A DNA stretch of 64,000 nucleotides from Phocoena phocoena (taxonomy: Eukaryota > Chordata > Mammalia > Artiodactyla > Phocoenidae): NCBI RefSeq assembly GCF_963924675.1, contig NC_089221.1:92133835-92197834 (forward strand), in the 5' to 3' direction. The stretch's first letter is position 1, and every line of letters starts with the position of its first letter. The notes below the pieces were generated by a model. It worked only from the letters and a program-made list of their open reading frames with translations. It made no database searches and was not told where the DNA came from. Of this stretch, positions 24,549 to 36,227 are shown piece by piece. The position numbers were made by a program, and so were the translations under genes.

Positions 24549-25160
24549 AAATGAGGCCCTTTCTGTTTGTTCTGGAACTCTTGGTCCCTTGTCTGAGCTT
24601 ATCTTGCTCCTCTGGTCCCGTAACTTAAACTTCGGGTCTTTTATAAAGACTCCAACTACCTTGGCCTTCAGTGTTGAAGCTCCAGTGCCTGGCAGGGCCC
24701 ATACCGTGCAGGGCATTGGAGGCCAAGGGAAGGAACTGAGGATTTATTCAAAGTCTATATTTAGAAGAATGTGTCACCAACTGAAAGATAAGGCCACCCT
24801 GTATCGAGTAGCGTTGATGGTGGGGTGAGTGGTGGTGAGTGATTGGTGCTATGCGACAGCACCAACAGGGGACCCAGAATATCTGCTTCTGCCAGCCTGG
24901 CCACCCTGTCCTACTGTGAGGCCCCAAACTGGGAACACTGACAAAAGACAGCCAGGGGTCACCTGGTTACTGGTGGGGCTTATGTAAAACCAGTGGGTAA
25001 TAGGCAAGAGTGTGTGGGGTTCATCATCCAGCCTGTGTGATACCCATTGGGCTTCCTAAGACCAAGGAAAGCATTCATAGCCCTCCTAGGTATGAATAGA
25101 ATATGCTCCTGAGCTGTGCGCAGTCTGCGTGTTAATTTAAATGCCCTCCTCCATCTTCCT

Positions 25161-25366
25161 TTTTATTTATTTATTTATTTGGTTGCACCAGGTCTTATTT
25201 GCAGCTCGTGGGCTCCTTAGTCACGGCACGTGGGCTCCTTAGTTGTGTCATGCGAACTCTTAGTTGCGGCACGCATGTGGGATCTAGTTCCCTGACCAGG
25301 AATCGAACCCAGGCCCCCTGCATTGGGAGTGCGGAGTCTTATGCACTGCGCCACCAGGGAAGTCCC
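25161..25366 (-). mobile_element. CHR-type SINE variant (CHR-2-like), antisense
   Basis: 'tttatttatttatttatttgg' at the left, 'ccctgaccaggaatcgaaccc' inside, and the end 'ccaccagggaagtccc'. Flanks 'cctccatcttcct' and 'cctccgtcttcct' form a duplication with one mismatch. Internally different from the short cetacean form, so an older subfamily. Confidence 0.85.
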
Positions 25367-26159
25367 CCCTCCGTCTTCCTGATGCTCCGTCCTATACTTG
25401 CATCATGCTCTCTGTGGTTACTTTCCCCAGGGTAGTGGGAGAGAGGACTGTGGCTTTTGCCACGTACGTCTGTGAGCCTCTCAGAGTTGAAAGTCTCATG
25501 CTCATCTCTGTACCCTGCTTCTAGCCTGAGGCCAGGGCTCAGCAACTGATTAAAGAATGAGAAAGAAAGACTGATCAGGTCCCTACACTTGCCTCCTGTT
25601 GCCTGTAGCCCAACATCCTCAGGACACAGCCTGGTGGCACCTCTCCAGTCCTGCTGTGAAGACCCCTCAGCAGACATGTCCAGGGTGATCATTGCATCAG
25701 GTGGGGCCGTGCTAGGGAAATCCTTATGAATGGCTGAATAGAGACATCTTCCTTCCTCATCCCACTCAGGAATAATCCAAATAATTCAGGGGTGTGTGTT
25801 CACTGCAGCTCAGGGTACCAGGAAACCCTGCACCTCAAGGTAAATGATCCTTTGGAGAAACTTCTCCATTCGTTACCCTGGAATTAAGTGTGCTCGGGAG
25901 ATAGTTTCATCAGCATGTGTGGGAACTAAGGAGTGCTGCACCTGGCTCTGGACCTCCTTGTCTTGAGTTGGTGATGGGCACCTGCCATCCATCTCCAGAG
26001 GGCTTCGGCAGTGGAGATTATCCTCCTGTTGTCAGCAGTTCAGGGCATGGTCCATACTGAGGACAAAAAGCATAAGGTGGATGTAAAACATGCTGCTGTT
26101 GACAGTCTATTTCTAGTCTTGCTGGCTCTTAAATATATAATGATGTGGTATTTATATTT

Positions 26160-27260
26160 GGTCATTTAAAAATAACTTTTGATTGCCTGTGTTGTGTCGG
26201 AGATGAAATGAGGAGGAAGGTCAAAGTCCCTTCTTTCTTGAAGCTTACACTTTAGTAGAGGAGAGATGACAGACACATCGGTCAGAGCAGATAGTGATAA
26301 TTGCCATGGAGAAGATAGGGTAATAGGACAGGGACTAAGGGGGAAGAGATGGAACCCCATACTTCGGACAGAGAAGAGCTTGGTGAGGAGGTGGCATTTG
26401 AGCTGAGAGCTGAATGTAGGAGGAGATTTGGGTAGAATTCCGTCTCAGCAGAGGGAACAACAAAGGAAAAGGAAGCCCTGGGGCAGATGAGAGGTTGGCA
26501 TCTTCCAGGGATGGAGAGATGGCAGGAGCATGAACATAGCATAGTGATGCGGGGGAAGGTGGACAGATGAGGCAAGGACCAGAGAAGCCAGTAGTTCCCA
26601 CCCCGACTACACGTTAGGGTTATCTGAGGAGCCTAAAAAATTTTCCAGTGCCAAAGTTCCACTCGTAGAGATTGTGATTTAATTGGCCTGGGTGGAGCCT
26701 GGACATTGGTGTTTTGTAAAAGCTCCCCAGGAAGTTCCACGGTACAGCCTGGGTTGAAACATCAACAGGTCTGATCGTGCAGTGCCTTAGAGACTCTGGT
26801 AAGGAGTTTAGACTTTATTTGAATGACAGTTTATATAACGGTTTGGGCCAGGGGAGTAACATGATCCAGCTTATGTCCTTAAGAGACTCACTTTGGCTAC
26901 AGTGTTGGGGACTGGAGGTAGGAGATTGTTCCGGTGGTTCAGTTAAGAAATGATGGCGGCTGGGACCAAGGCTGATGTCAGTGGAGATGGTAAGAAGAGG
27001 TCAGTTTGGCGATATGTTTTGGAGGTTGCAGTCCAAAAATGGATTGGATTTAGGGTGTGAAACAAAAGGAAATCAGGGTTGCCAGAGAGTTAACCAGAGT
27101 AACTGGGAGGATGGTAGTGCTGTTCACAGAGCTGGGAGAGGTGGGGGAAACAGGTTGGAGAGGAGGGGGAATCATTGTGTTCATTGGTTGCAGTGAAAGC
27201 TTCATACTTCGCTTCTGTCTAGATTTAGGTAACTTGTAGATATAGGCAGTCAAATAAAGT
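26160..27260 (-). repeat. L2 LINE, antisense, long copy split by a hAT element
   Basis: Antisense L2 landmarks run in order: 'gaggaggtggcatttgagct', 'agcagagggaacaacaaagg', then after the insertion 'gtttagactttatttgaatg' and 'gatggcggctgggaccaagg'. A MER5-group element sits at 26587-26757. Confidence 0.75.
26587..26757 (+). repeat. hAT-Charlie non-autonomous element (MER5/MER58 group), nested in L2
   Basis: 'gttatctgaggagcctaaaa', 'attggtgttttgtaaaagct' and 'agctccccaggaagttcca' match the common mammalian hAT-type element that starts 'gttctcaaccctggctgcac'. Confidence 0.55.
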
Positions 27261-28351
27261 TGCCCAGAATATTCTGAGAAATTCTCTTACTGTAATGCTG
27301 GGAGTTTTCTTGAAGTCTTCCGCAAGTGAGCGCCAAAGGCAATTGACTATTTTAGGGCATGGAACCTGCGATGAGAAGGGAAGAGGAGGGAAGTGTGAAG
27401 ACTTTAAGCTTCTTCCATACAGGAGTCAGGCCGAGTGTAAGGGAAAGGTGTACTTTGATAAGTCGCTGTAGTTAACACCTGTCTTGCTATAAGAATTGAA
27501 TGGCATAGTGATACATAGAATCCAAAATAGGTTGACATATTTATATTTGACTTAAGGGGATTTTTACCCCCCCAAAATTATCTTTTAAGATATGTCTAGT
27601 TCACATTAAGATTATAATTAATTCTCCTCCCTGGACTAAGCCCTGGGTGTCCAACAATTAAAAGTAACCCAGACTTTTAAGGCAGAATCAAATTATTAGA
27701 ATTGCTTACAAGACATTCACATGGAGAACAATATGGAATTTGTTAGAATAGTTTGTTTTCCCCCGATGGAAGAAGTGGTATAAATTGCAGTAGTAGAGCC
27801 TGTTGATTGGTTATATCAGGGAAAAAAGTCCTGATTATAAGCTCGCTGAGGGCAAGAACTGTCCCTTATACAGTTGCTATTTTTTTTAAACACCTAGTGT
27901 CTCTGCTCACTCTGGGGTTTTTTTGGGTTTTTTTTGCGTTTAGTAAAGTTATGAGATCTTTTTAGCTGAAACTTTTCCTGAAATCAGTCCTTATCTGAAT
28001 GGCTGAGCAGGAAGGTTGACCAGAAGTCCTAACAGCCCCTTCTGGGACACTTCTTTGTTCTTACTAGAGAAACTTGAGATGTGTCTGGCTTTGAGTGAAA
28101 GACGAGAGAATGCAGCGTGGCATGGCTGTCTAGAAAATGGCCGTGATCTGAAACTCCTTAATAAAGCCTTTGCATTGGCCCCAGGCCTCAGAAGGCCAGC
28201 AGGCTGGGAGATCAGGCTGCCGGTGTTAAACCTGGACACGTCCAGCTCCACTGCCATCCATTTCACCTGAATGGGTTCCTCTCCGTAAGCGAAACAGAAG
28301 AGCGCTCATCGCCCACCTGCCTGCTTAACTCGTATCCGCATCCCCTTTCAG

Positions 28352-28515
28352 ATAACTGCAGCGACCTGAACTCGGAGCTGCAGAGGGTGCTGACGGGGCT
28401 GGAGAATGTGGTCTGCTGCAGGAAGAAGAGTAGCTGCAGCCTCTCGGTGGCAGAGGTGGACAGGCACATCGAGCAGCTCACCACTGCCAGCGAGCACTGT
28501 GACTTGGCTATTAAG
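28352..28515 (+). CDS. MCC: MCC exon c (about residues 153-207)
   Basis: Completes the split Asp, then reads NCSDLNSELQRVLTGLENVV and continues through CSLSVAEVDRHIEQLTTASE to CDLAIK. Acceptor AG at 28350-28351, donor GTAGGA at 28516. Phase 1 in, phase 0 out. It covers a helical segment of the central coiled coil with a basic CRKKSS patch that could be a phosphorylation region (inference). The sequence has Cys-Cys in VVCCRKK where I remember Cys-Gly in human; this adds a cysteine. No other coding feature overlaps. Confidence 0.95.
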
Positions 28516-30584
28516 GTAGGACACCCCCCCCCAACCCCCATCCTCTCTGTCTGGCTCTTTTCAGATCATATGAGGGAAAATGATCAGATGCCTTTCTTCT
28601 GAAGTGTGATTTTACTCAGAGACCTGTTAGAGAGTGAGTGTTTCTAAGAAAGCCATACTAAAGATTGGGCCACCAGGGAGAAGCAGGAGCCCTATAAATT
28701 TTTGCTGGGTTGACTCACATCAGAAAAAGTCATTATATCAATAGTCAAGATCACTGGCTTTGCTGCAAAAATGACTACTTCCTTGGAAACTATTAGACCA
28801 CTAGTATTGAACCATGTCATTTTAGTGTGGTTCATCATGTAGCACTCTGAAGTTGTAAGATTAACTTGGAAATTTTGTTAAAGCTTTCAGGTCTCTGGAA
28901 TATTATTTCCGGAGTTATCTATTCATGGTGCTAACGAGGGGGACGTTCAGGGCCTGAACGAGTCATCTATCCTGAGTGCACTGGACTGGACCTCAGTCCC
29001 GCCTTTCATGTGCATTCATCTTACTGCTTAGGGAGGACCAGGTGAGAAGAATCTGCTGCATCTCCACAAACTCATCATGAGCGACGGGAATGTCAAGTCC
29101 CCTTGATACAGGGCCTCTGGTATCTTTATGTTACTTCACCAGAGCTTAGTGACCTAGGCATCACAATTCAAACTGAAAAGTCTGAGAGGAGCCTATATAA
29201 AGGGAAAATGTGATGTGTTATTTGAAAAATGTTTGAGGGCTCTGGGCCCAAGTTTCTATCAACAGGAATCCTGGATTTCGCAAAAGAGCTATGGTCTCTC
29301 GAGGTAAACCACGATGCATGTTTATAATACATCTGGTTTCCCATCTTTATTCATCACAATTATAAATACATAGTTGATGTGGTTTCGGGAAGTAACCACT
29401 AGTATTTCTTGCTTTGGAATCTCCAGACCCTGTATTTGATTGTAATGTCAGCTTGGGTGCTAGCCCCAGCCTTAGCATTGAGAGGGAAGGAGGAAGCCAA
29501 GGGTGTCTGCCAACCAGCAAGGGACAGAGCAGGCCCTGGAGTAGGGCTGAGTAGGACATGAGTCTCTTACTTGAGAGGAAGGACAAAGCACTGCATGTGG
29601 AAAGTGGCAGCACGATTTGGGTAACTGTCCTCATCAGGGAACCAATGTGAGCATCCAAGAGTGACACATCCTTATGCCACCCATTTCTGAGACCTGTTTC
29701 CCATCCCTTCTCTTCACTGCCTTCTACCTCTACCCCTACATGGCAATTCCACCTCGTCTTTCCAAATCATTTGGTGTATGCTTCCTTTTCCAAAGGACAG
29801 TAATTGTGAATGAATAGTTTCTGAAAGCAAACAGAATGAGTTGTTCCCTTTTTTTTCAAATTTTATGCGTGTTTCTTCTCCATTAATACTGGTGTTTTTA
29901 ATGAATTTTTAAAAACACTCTCCACGTAGTATTAAGATTCTGTTCTTTTTAAGCACATAGCTGTGTTATTAATTAAATCCCTCCTGTCTTAGAAACCTCC
30001 ACAATGAACTTACTCTTTTCTGTGTCACTGAGGTTTATTTTTGTCTTTCTTATCTTGGGACTGAACCTCATTCACACCTTCTGATTCTGTTGTGACACTA
30101 AAAGCTGTAAACGGTGATGTGACCTATCCTATTGCTGAGTTGGAACATGGGAAGCCTGTAATTTAGGAAACTTCCAGTTAGATTTTGTATGCAGTTTGCA
30201 ACTTCACATTTGCTTTATCGGGATCACTGACTGGCTTGCTGTCTGGTTATGTGTATTCACCGACTCTGGACCGTGGGTGAGGGAGATAAACATCTGTGTG
30301 GACATGGCAGTTAGCACTACTGATAGACTTAAATACCAGGAAGGGATGGTGCTTTTCTTACTGGGGGGACTGCTGGGTAACACAGACTGTAACCCAGGCA
30401 AGTGACAGAGCCTCATCTGAAAATGGGGAGAGGGTAGATAATCAGGGGCTCTCGTTAGTCTTGATTACTTTCTGCAGTGAAGTGACTGTGGGACCCACCC
30501 CTCTGGGTGGGCTGGCCTGTTTTCTCCCCCTCCCGTTTCTCCCAGGGAGCTCACTTGGCTTGTCTCTGGGGCTGTGTTTTGTAG
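28516..30584 (+). other. MCC: MCC intron, 2.1 kb, phase 0
   Basis: I see no clear mobile element or other gene. The donor is followed by a C run at about 28524-28531. It ends with the acceptor 'ggctgtgttttgtag'. Confidence 0.75.
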
Positions 30585-30791
30585 ACAGTGGAGGAGATCG
30601 AAGGGGTCCTTGGCCGGGACCTGTATCCCAACCTTGCTGAAGAGCGGTCTCGATGGGAGAAGGAGCTGGCTGGGCTGAGGGAAGAGAACGAGAGCCTGAC
30701 TGCCATGCTGTGCAGTAAAGAGGAGGAGCTGAACAGGACCAAGGCCACCGTGAACGCCATCCGGGAGGAGCGGGACCGGCTGCGGAGGAGG
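30585..30791 (+). CDS. MCC: MCC exon d (about residues 208-276)
   Basis: Exactly 69 codons, phase 0 at both ends, starting TVEEIEGVLGRDLYPNLAEE and ending IREERDRLRRR. This is a strongly charged coiled-coil segment with heptad Leu such as WEKELAGLREENESLTAML. The acceptor is TAG at 30582-30584 and the donor GTGAGT at 30792. Because length is a multiple of three, skipping it would remove 69 residues without a frameshift. It reads KATVNAI where I recall KATMNAI in human. The minus strand opposite is also open for about 150 codons because of the GC-rich, Glu/Arg-rich code; that is a shadow, not a gene. Confidence 0.96.
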
Positions 30792-31026
30792 GTGAGTGCC
30801 AGGCCTTTCCCTGGGGGCTGGGGCCAAAGGCGAAGCCAGCTGGTCGAGCCAAGAGCAGCCCCAAGAATTTGGTGGCATTTCTAGCCTTGTGAATCACCAT
30901 CCCTTTCTGGTGATGAAGTCGTGCTTGGAAGTATTCTGAAAGCGCTGAGACGTGCAGGTAAGATTTTTAAAAACGCTCTTCTCTGCAATCGCAGATCTAA
31001 GTGGATGCTAAAAATTATCCCAGTGC

Positions 31027-31677
31027 AGTGATTCTCAACCATTCTCTGGGTACACACATCTTCCCCCAAGCTCAATTAAAATGTTCTTCCTTTGAGGTAG
31101 GATAATAATATTTTATAATTTGCAAAAATACACAGAATTTCCCCTTTGCAGTTTCTTCTGTAAATTTTTCTTGAAACTTATAGTACCTGCTGTCCCATAT
31201 CCATACTGAGTCTAATGTGACATGTCCTTTCCTCTAGTGCAGACTCATTAAAGTTAATAATCTTATATATATATTTGTGTGTGTGTGTGTATGTTCTGAG
31301 AGAGAGAGAGAGAGAGAGTGTGTGTGTGTGTGTGTGTGTGTATGTTCTGAGAGAGAGTGTGTGTGTGTGTGTACTGAGAGAGAGAGAGTGTGTGTGTGTG
31401 TGTTCTGAGAGAGAGAGTGTGTGTGTGTGTGTGTGTACTGAGAGAGAGAGAGTGTGTGTGTGTGTGTGTGTGTGTACTGAGAGAGAGAGAGAGAGAGAGT
31501 GTGTGTGTGTGTGTGTGTGTGTGTACTGAGAGAGAGAGAGTGTGTGTGTGTGTGTGTGTGTACTGAGAGAGAGAGAGAGAGAGAGAGTGTGTGTGTGTGT
31601 GTGTGTGTGTAATTCCTGGTAGTCACCCCAGCTCACTAAATGGCTCTATGGCCTGAACAGGTTTGAGAACCACTTTG
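31027..31677. mobile_element. hAT-like DNA transposon with internal GT/GA expansion
   Basis: The left end 'cagtgattctcaacc' and the right end 'ggtttgagaaccacttt' are inverted versions of each other (reverse complement 'aaagtggttctcaaacc'), typical of mammalian hAT-Charlie terminal repeats. The microsatellite at 31270-31611 fills more than half of the interior. Family name not assigned; no transposase seen. Confidence 0.6.
31270..31611. repeat. Compound (GT)n/(GA)n repeat with higher-order units
   Basis: About eight units of 29 to 50 bases, each '(tg)n tactgag' or '(tg)n ttctgag' followed by (ag)n. Unit junctions lie near 31291, 31343, 31373, 31402, 31437, 31474, 31523 and 31561. This makes both strands open for more than 80 codons, which has no coding meaning. 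Confidence 0.95.
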
Positions 31678-32020
31678 CTTAGGAAATACAGCCATTACTA
31701 AAGGAGCTGATGTTTCAGGATAGAAATGTTTGGCAGAGTTGTTAAAGCACTCACTTTTCCAAAGATGGAGTTTTTTCTTAGGAACCCACAAGTACTTCTT
31801 TGTTTGGCTGTTAATTTGATCTGTGATTGGACTGGAGGTGAAGCAGTGAATTCTGCAATCAGAAACAATTCCCTCTGAAGTTCACTTTGAATTACTAGAC
31901 CTACTTTATTCTCTTTCTCCATTGTGGCAATATTAGAAGCTTGCTTTCGAGTTGTGCTGTGACTGGTAATTTTGCACACAGAGGAGAAAAAAATACATCC
32001 AGTTGATCACACCATTACTC

Positions 32021-32235
32021 TTTTTTTTTTTTTTTTTTTTTTGCGGTACGCGGGCCTCTCACTGTTGTGGCCTCTCCCGCTGCGGAGCACAGGCTCTGGA
32101 CGTGCAGGCTCAGCGGCCATGGCTCACGGGCCTAGCCGCTCCGCGGCATGTGGGTTCTTCCCGGACCGGGGCACGAACCCCTGTCCCCTGCATCGGCAGG
32201 CGGACTCTCAACCACTGCGCCACCAGGGAAGCCCC
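32021..32235 (-). mobile_element. CHR-type SINE, antisense
   Basis: About 22 T, then the reverse-complement SINE ending 'ccaccagggaagcccc'. The duplication 'caccattactcttt' flanks it. Confidence 0.95.
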
Positions 32236-32889
32236 CACCATTACTCTTTAACTTGCTTTTCAGTAAGATCAGTGTGCGTACATCATTCTCCTTTTAATCT
32301 ACATGCAGGTTTCATAATTGCCATTATTTATGAATACAGAAGAAATTACTATTTTTGAATGTTATCAACTCTTTTCCTCATTTGTGGCTATTGCCAGCAT
32401 TCCTCACTCTCATATCTGAATGTCATTTTGTGTGAACTCACACGCGTAAGCTTATTTTCAGAACCCAGCTGTATCGGATGCCAGTCTCCGTCCTTGTAAC
32501 AGCAGGTGTAAATCATTGCAGTCAGCAAAGACTTCTGGGCAAGCTGAGGACATTGACTTAGCGCTAAGGCCCACAGCACCTGTAATCTCCTGGGCTACAC
32601 TCCCTGATCTTTATGACTAATGCCCTAATTAGTTGTGCTTGCTTAGTGCGCACGTTCTGATGGCGCTTGCTTTGTGAAGGAAATGTTGGTCGTAGGCCTA
32701 ATTACATATTGCGGTTTCGAATAAATTTCCTCCTCTCACTTGACTTACTAAAGCACAAGACAGCCCTTGATTGTGACTAGCAAAGGAGAAAAAGCCAGTT
32801 CCCCTTCGAGTATTTTCTCCAACTCTGGAGGTTAGTATTAAGGACAGCATAGTATGATGGTACTAAGGAACACCCTGTGCCAGGGCTCT

Positions 32890-33085
32890 GTGACCACCTG
32901 GAGTCACAGCTTGATCTCCCAAGCCACTGTGAGTCTCTGGTACGTTACCTAACCTCCCGGTTTATTCCGCCGTGAAGTGGGGGTAATAATAGTACCCAGT
33001 GCAGGGAAACTAGGTAATCCTCATGAATTATCTAAGCACTTAACCAACGCATGGCATGCAGTAAATGCTCAAAAGCTATCAGTAA
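32890..33085 (+). repeat. MIR SINE, sense
   Basis: 'gtgggggtaataatagtacc' followed by 'aaccaacgcatggcatgcagt' and 'taaatgctcaaaagct' is the MIR 3' half. Confidence 0.7.
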
Positions 33086-33220
33086 TCGTTTGGGATGAAA
33101 TTCAGAGATACCTGTTCAGTAGTCTGGAAAGATTTAACACCATACCATCTTTCTTCCCCCAAGAATTCTTATATATTTGAAGGACTCTTAGAACTCTTAG
33201 ATGGACGTTGAATAACTACA

Positions 33221-33244
33221 CAAACACACACACACACACACACA
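33221..33244. repeat. (CA)n microsatellite
   Basis: About eleven CA units starting after 'acaaa'. Short. Confidence 0.85.
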
Positions 33245-33302
33245 ATACTCAAAGTCTTTCTTCTGATCACATTTATTACCGTGTAAGTTTTGCAGTTAAT
33301 AT

Positions 33303-33372
33303 GACTTTATTTAAATTTATATAATTTATATAAATTTATATATTTTATATAAATTTATATAATTTATATTTC
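33303..33372. repeat. AT-rich palindromic tandem, 'tatataaattta' units
   Basis: Repeated 'tttatataaatttatata' and 'ttatataatttatat' modules over about 70 bases, no G or C apart from the edges. Each module is close to self-complementary. Confidence 0.8.
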
Positions 33373-34137
33373 CAAATAAAAATATATTGGGGAACTTGTA
33401 TCTCTTCCTCAACTGGAAATTTCCTCCAGAATTTGTATACATACCCGTGAATTAGATTTATTTCTCTTTATTTCAAGACAATTGTGGGTGTCAGAATTTG
33501 CTAGATGCCTGTAAATGCCAGTTTGCTAGATTTTAAGTGCTGGATGACTTCTCCCTACCACCACCCAATATATTTTATTCCCCTGAGGAGAAATCTGTCT
33601 TTTGTGGTTGGTCGTTGTGTCTTCTTCATGATATATAGCTCTGAGGAATGACTGAGGTCTAGTTTCATTTCCATCCTTGTGGTACCACACGATAACATGG
33701 CTGGTTGGCCTTTCCTGTCTTTCTAGCAACTCAGAATCCAGAGTTCATCAAAGTTGCCTGGAAAGCAATAGAGGCCACTTTTTTTTTTCGTTGCCCACAT
33801 TCATTGTATAGAATTTGAACTGACCAGATCAATAGGATTGGTGCTTGCCCCCTGCCTGTAATTAAACAGAGTGCTCTCAGGAGGTTTTCTGAGCCTTGTT
33901 CAAAATTTAATTAAATTAGATCTTTAATGTCAGCTAACAGATCGGGCTACTTGGCAGAGCAGTAACTAAGGAACAACAGGCAGACAGTTTTTATTACTGG
34001 TCCCGGCTCATTATTAAATGAGGTAATCATTTAGGTCTTCATGCTCTGTAATAGAACCGCTCATTTCCTCACACTGAAAGGAGCGGGTGTAATTCAGGCA
34101 AAGTAGAATTAATTACTCTAGAAAGGGAAGCATTTGG

Positions 34138-34330
34138 CTGTTCATTCATTCCTTTTGTAAACATGATTGGTCATCTTCTCTGTGCTAGGCAGAGGGGCTA
34201 CGGTGATGAACAGGACACAGAACCTGGCCTGAAGGATGTTTGGGAGACAGGCAAATAAACAGATCATTACAATGGTACATGTCAAGTGATAGGGAGGGAT
34301 AAACACAGGAGAAGCCCTGAGAACTCATAG
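34138..34330 (-). repeat. L2 LINE 3' end, antisense
   Basis: 'ttcattcattccttttgtaa', 'tctgtgctaggcagaggggct' and 'acaggcaaataaacagatca' follow the antisense L2 3' order. Confidence 0.7.
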
Positions 34331-36227
34331 GAGGGACATGTGATGGCAGGTCCAGCCTCTCTGTATTACGTATTTTTTACCTGATTGTTTAGGTCAACTG
34401 CCATGTAGCAAAAATGATCAGTGCTTTCCTCAGATAGTTTGGTAAAGCGAACTGGATGTGACCACTGGCTCATGAATCTGTGTCCCATTGAACCATAGAC
34501 TTGAATCAAACACAGGCAACACACATTCTTTATGAGATTTTGTACAAAGTCTTCAGAAAGTTCTGCAAAGTCAGTTATAGTTTTATTAGAGCAAAAAGAT
34601 ACAAATCAGAGCCAGCCAAACTAAGAGACATATAGGTGAAGTCTGAAAGAGGTCTGAAGGCAAAGCTCCCAGCTCTTTTCTTCCCCTGGAGTCCTGAATG
34701 GTGTTTGTTACCTCCTTTGCGCTGTGATGTGTGGCCAACTCGGAGTATTGCCAACCAGGGTAGTTCACCCAAGCTTTCGAATCCAGAGTTCTTATTGGGG
34801 TTTAATTCTGTAAACGTGATTGACTGAATTGCTGGCCGTGTGATTGGATTCAGTTCCCAGTTCCTTGTCCTTTAGGGATATCAGGCTGATACCCTTTGGG
34901 CCATTTTTAAGTCTGTGAGTCATATCCTTTGGGCCACTTTTAAGTTTGCGAGCCTGCCAGGGGTGGTGGTGCTGCACTGCGTCTACCCACAGTCCTTTTA
35001 ATGCAGGAGGGATCTCGGAGGTGTGAGGGGTCGGGCACGTGTGCAGCTTGCAGGTGTAGCACTCATCCTGTAAACTCACCGCCTCTGGTGATTTACTGAG
35101 CATCCTCTTGTATGAGCCCAAGAGCCACCCCTAAAGCCATTAGTTCTAAATCCATTGGTGCCTGTTTCTAATTACTGCACTGGTTCTGAACACCTGATCG
35201 AATCCACTTTCGGTGTTCGCCCTCGTCATCTCGAAGGGCACTTGACGATCAGTGTTCATGCTTAAAGGGAAAGAGGAGTCCAAACCAAATGAAGGAGTCT
35301 GCTTAGAAACAGTAATGACCTTAAAGGTTAACCATGTGTTTTATTATGTACTTCTTTCTACTAATTAATTCATTTATAATATGTACTTACTATTAGGCTG
35401 ACCACCCTTACTGGGAGATAAGATGTATAGCGTCATGCTGAGGTGTCCAGAGCTGGTCTGTCTCTGAAGCAGCCATTCACTTCATCTGAATTATCTCCCA
35501 TGATAGGCTACGTCAGGATCACTTTGATATTTTTAACTAAAAATCAGTAACAGCAGAGATATTTCTAGAAGTGAAACTGTTGTGACCTTACCTAGGTTAA
35601 ATAAAGATTCATCTCCGTTTTGCCTTATTTAGCCTTAGATCTCATGTGAACTCTTCCCACTCAGCCTCCCTCTCCGTGATACTTTTCTCGTCTGTATATT
35701 GAAAATGCAGGACTTCAAAACAGTACTTTATATTTACTGTGAATTTATATGTGTGTAAATGTGCCTGAATCCTATATGTGTGTATGCAAAAATATTTAAA
35801 ATAGAGCAGAACAATTTAAGCCAATCTCATCGTTATGGGGGTGGGGGGAGTACCTACGAGTATGGGTCAAAGGATATTTTGAACACTTCTATAGTGTCCT
35901 AGTTTATTTTTTAAGTGTGTATTCTTACAGTTGTATGGTTTTTAATATATAGAAGTAGATTCACAGAAATAGAAGGGAAGCTAACATGCTAAAATATTAA
36001 GAGGCTAGTAAGTCTAGGCTGTGAAAAGATAGGCATTCTTTTTTCTTTCTACTCTTCCTTAATTTTCAAATTGAAGAAACAAAAAAATAAAGTATGGATT
36101 ATGGACCATGATTGGTATCTCCCAGCTTTAATAACTTGACATCCACACACAAGCAGTTATTCTCTTTTGTCTTTGATGGAAATTTGTTCATATCTTACCT
36201 GTTCCATTTCTCTTAGGAGTTTCTTTT

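Larger units (their letters stand above)
12335..28351 (+). other. MCC: MCC intron, 16.0 kb, phase 1
   Basis: No exon or other gene was recognised. The main contents are CHR SINEs at 12607, 14023, 19820 and 20067 (sense) and at 16172, 22254 and 25161 (antisense, longer or variant forms), L2 blocks at 13540-14700, 14790-15085, 16020-16815, 20325-20590 and 26160-27260, and L1 3' pieces at 22098-23445 and 23822-24548. There are MIRs and hAT-type elements. I see nothing definite in 15090-16020, 16820-17800, 17960-19800, 20600-22090, 24550-25140, 25370-26150 or 27270-28350. It ends with the acceptor 'tatccgcatcccctttcag'. Confidence 0.8.

Noticed and set aside
28671..28695. A 'ccaccagggag' match suggesting another CHR SINE
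   Set aside because: No SINE body or poly-T accompanies it; chance match.
30442..30900. Open frames of 152 and 137 codons on the minus strand over MCC exon d
   Set aside because: Antisense shadow of the GC-rich, Glu/Arg-rich coding exon; no domain recognised.
31178..31636. Open frames of 130-152 codons reading His-Thr and Leu-Ser repeats on the minus strand, and Val-Cys and Arg-Glu repeats on the plus strand
   Set aside because: Pure product of the GT/GA microsatellite; no gene context.
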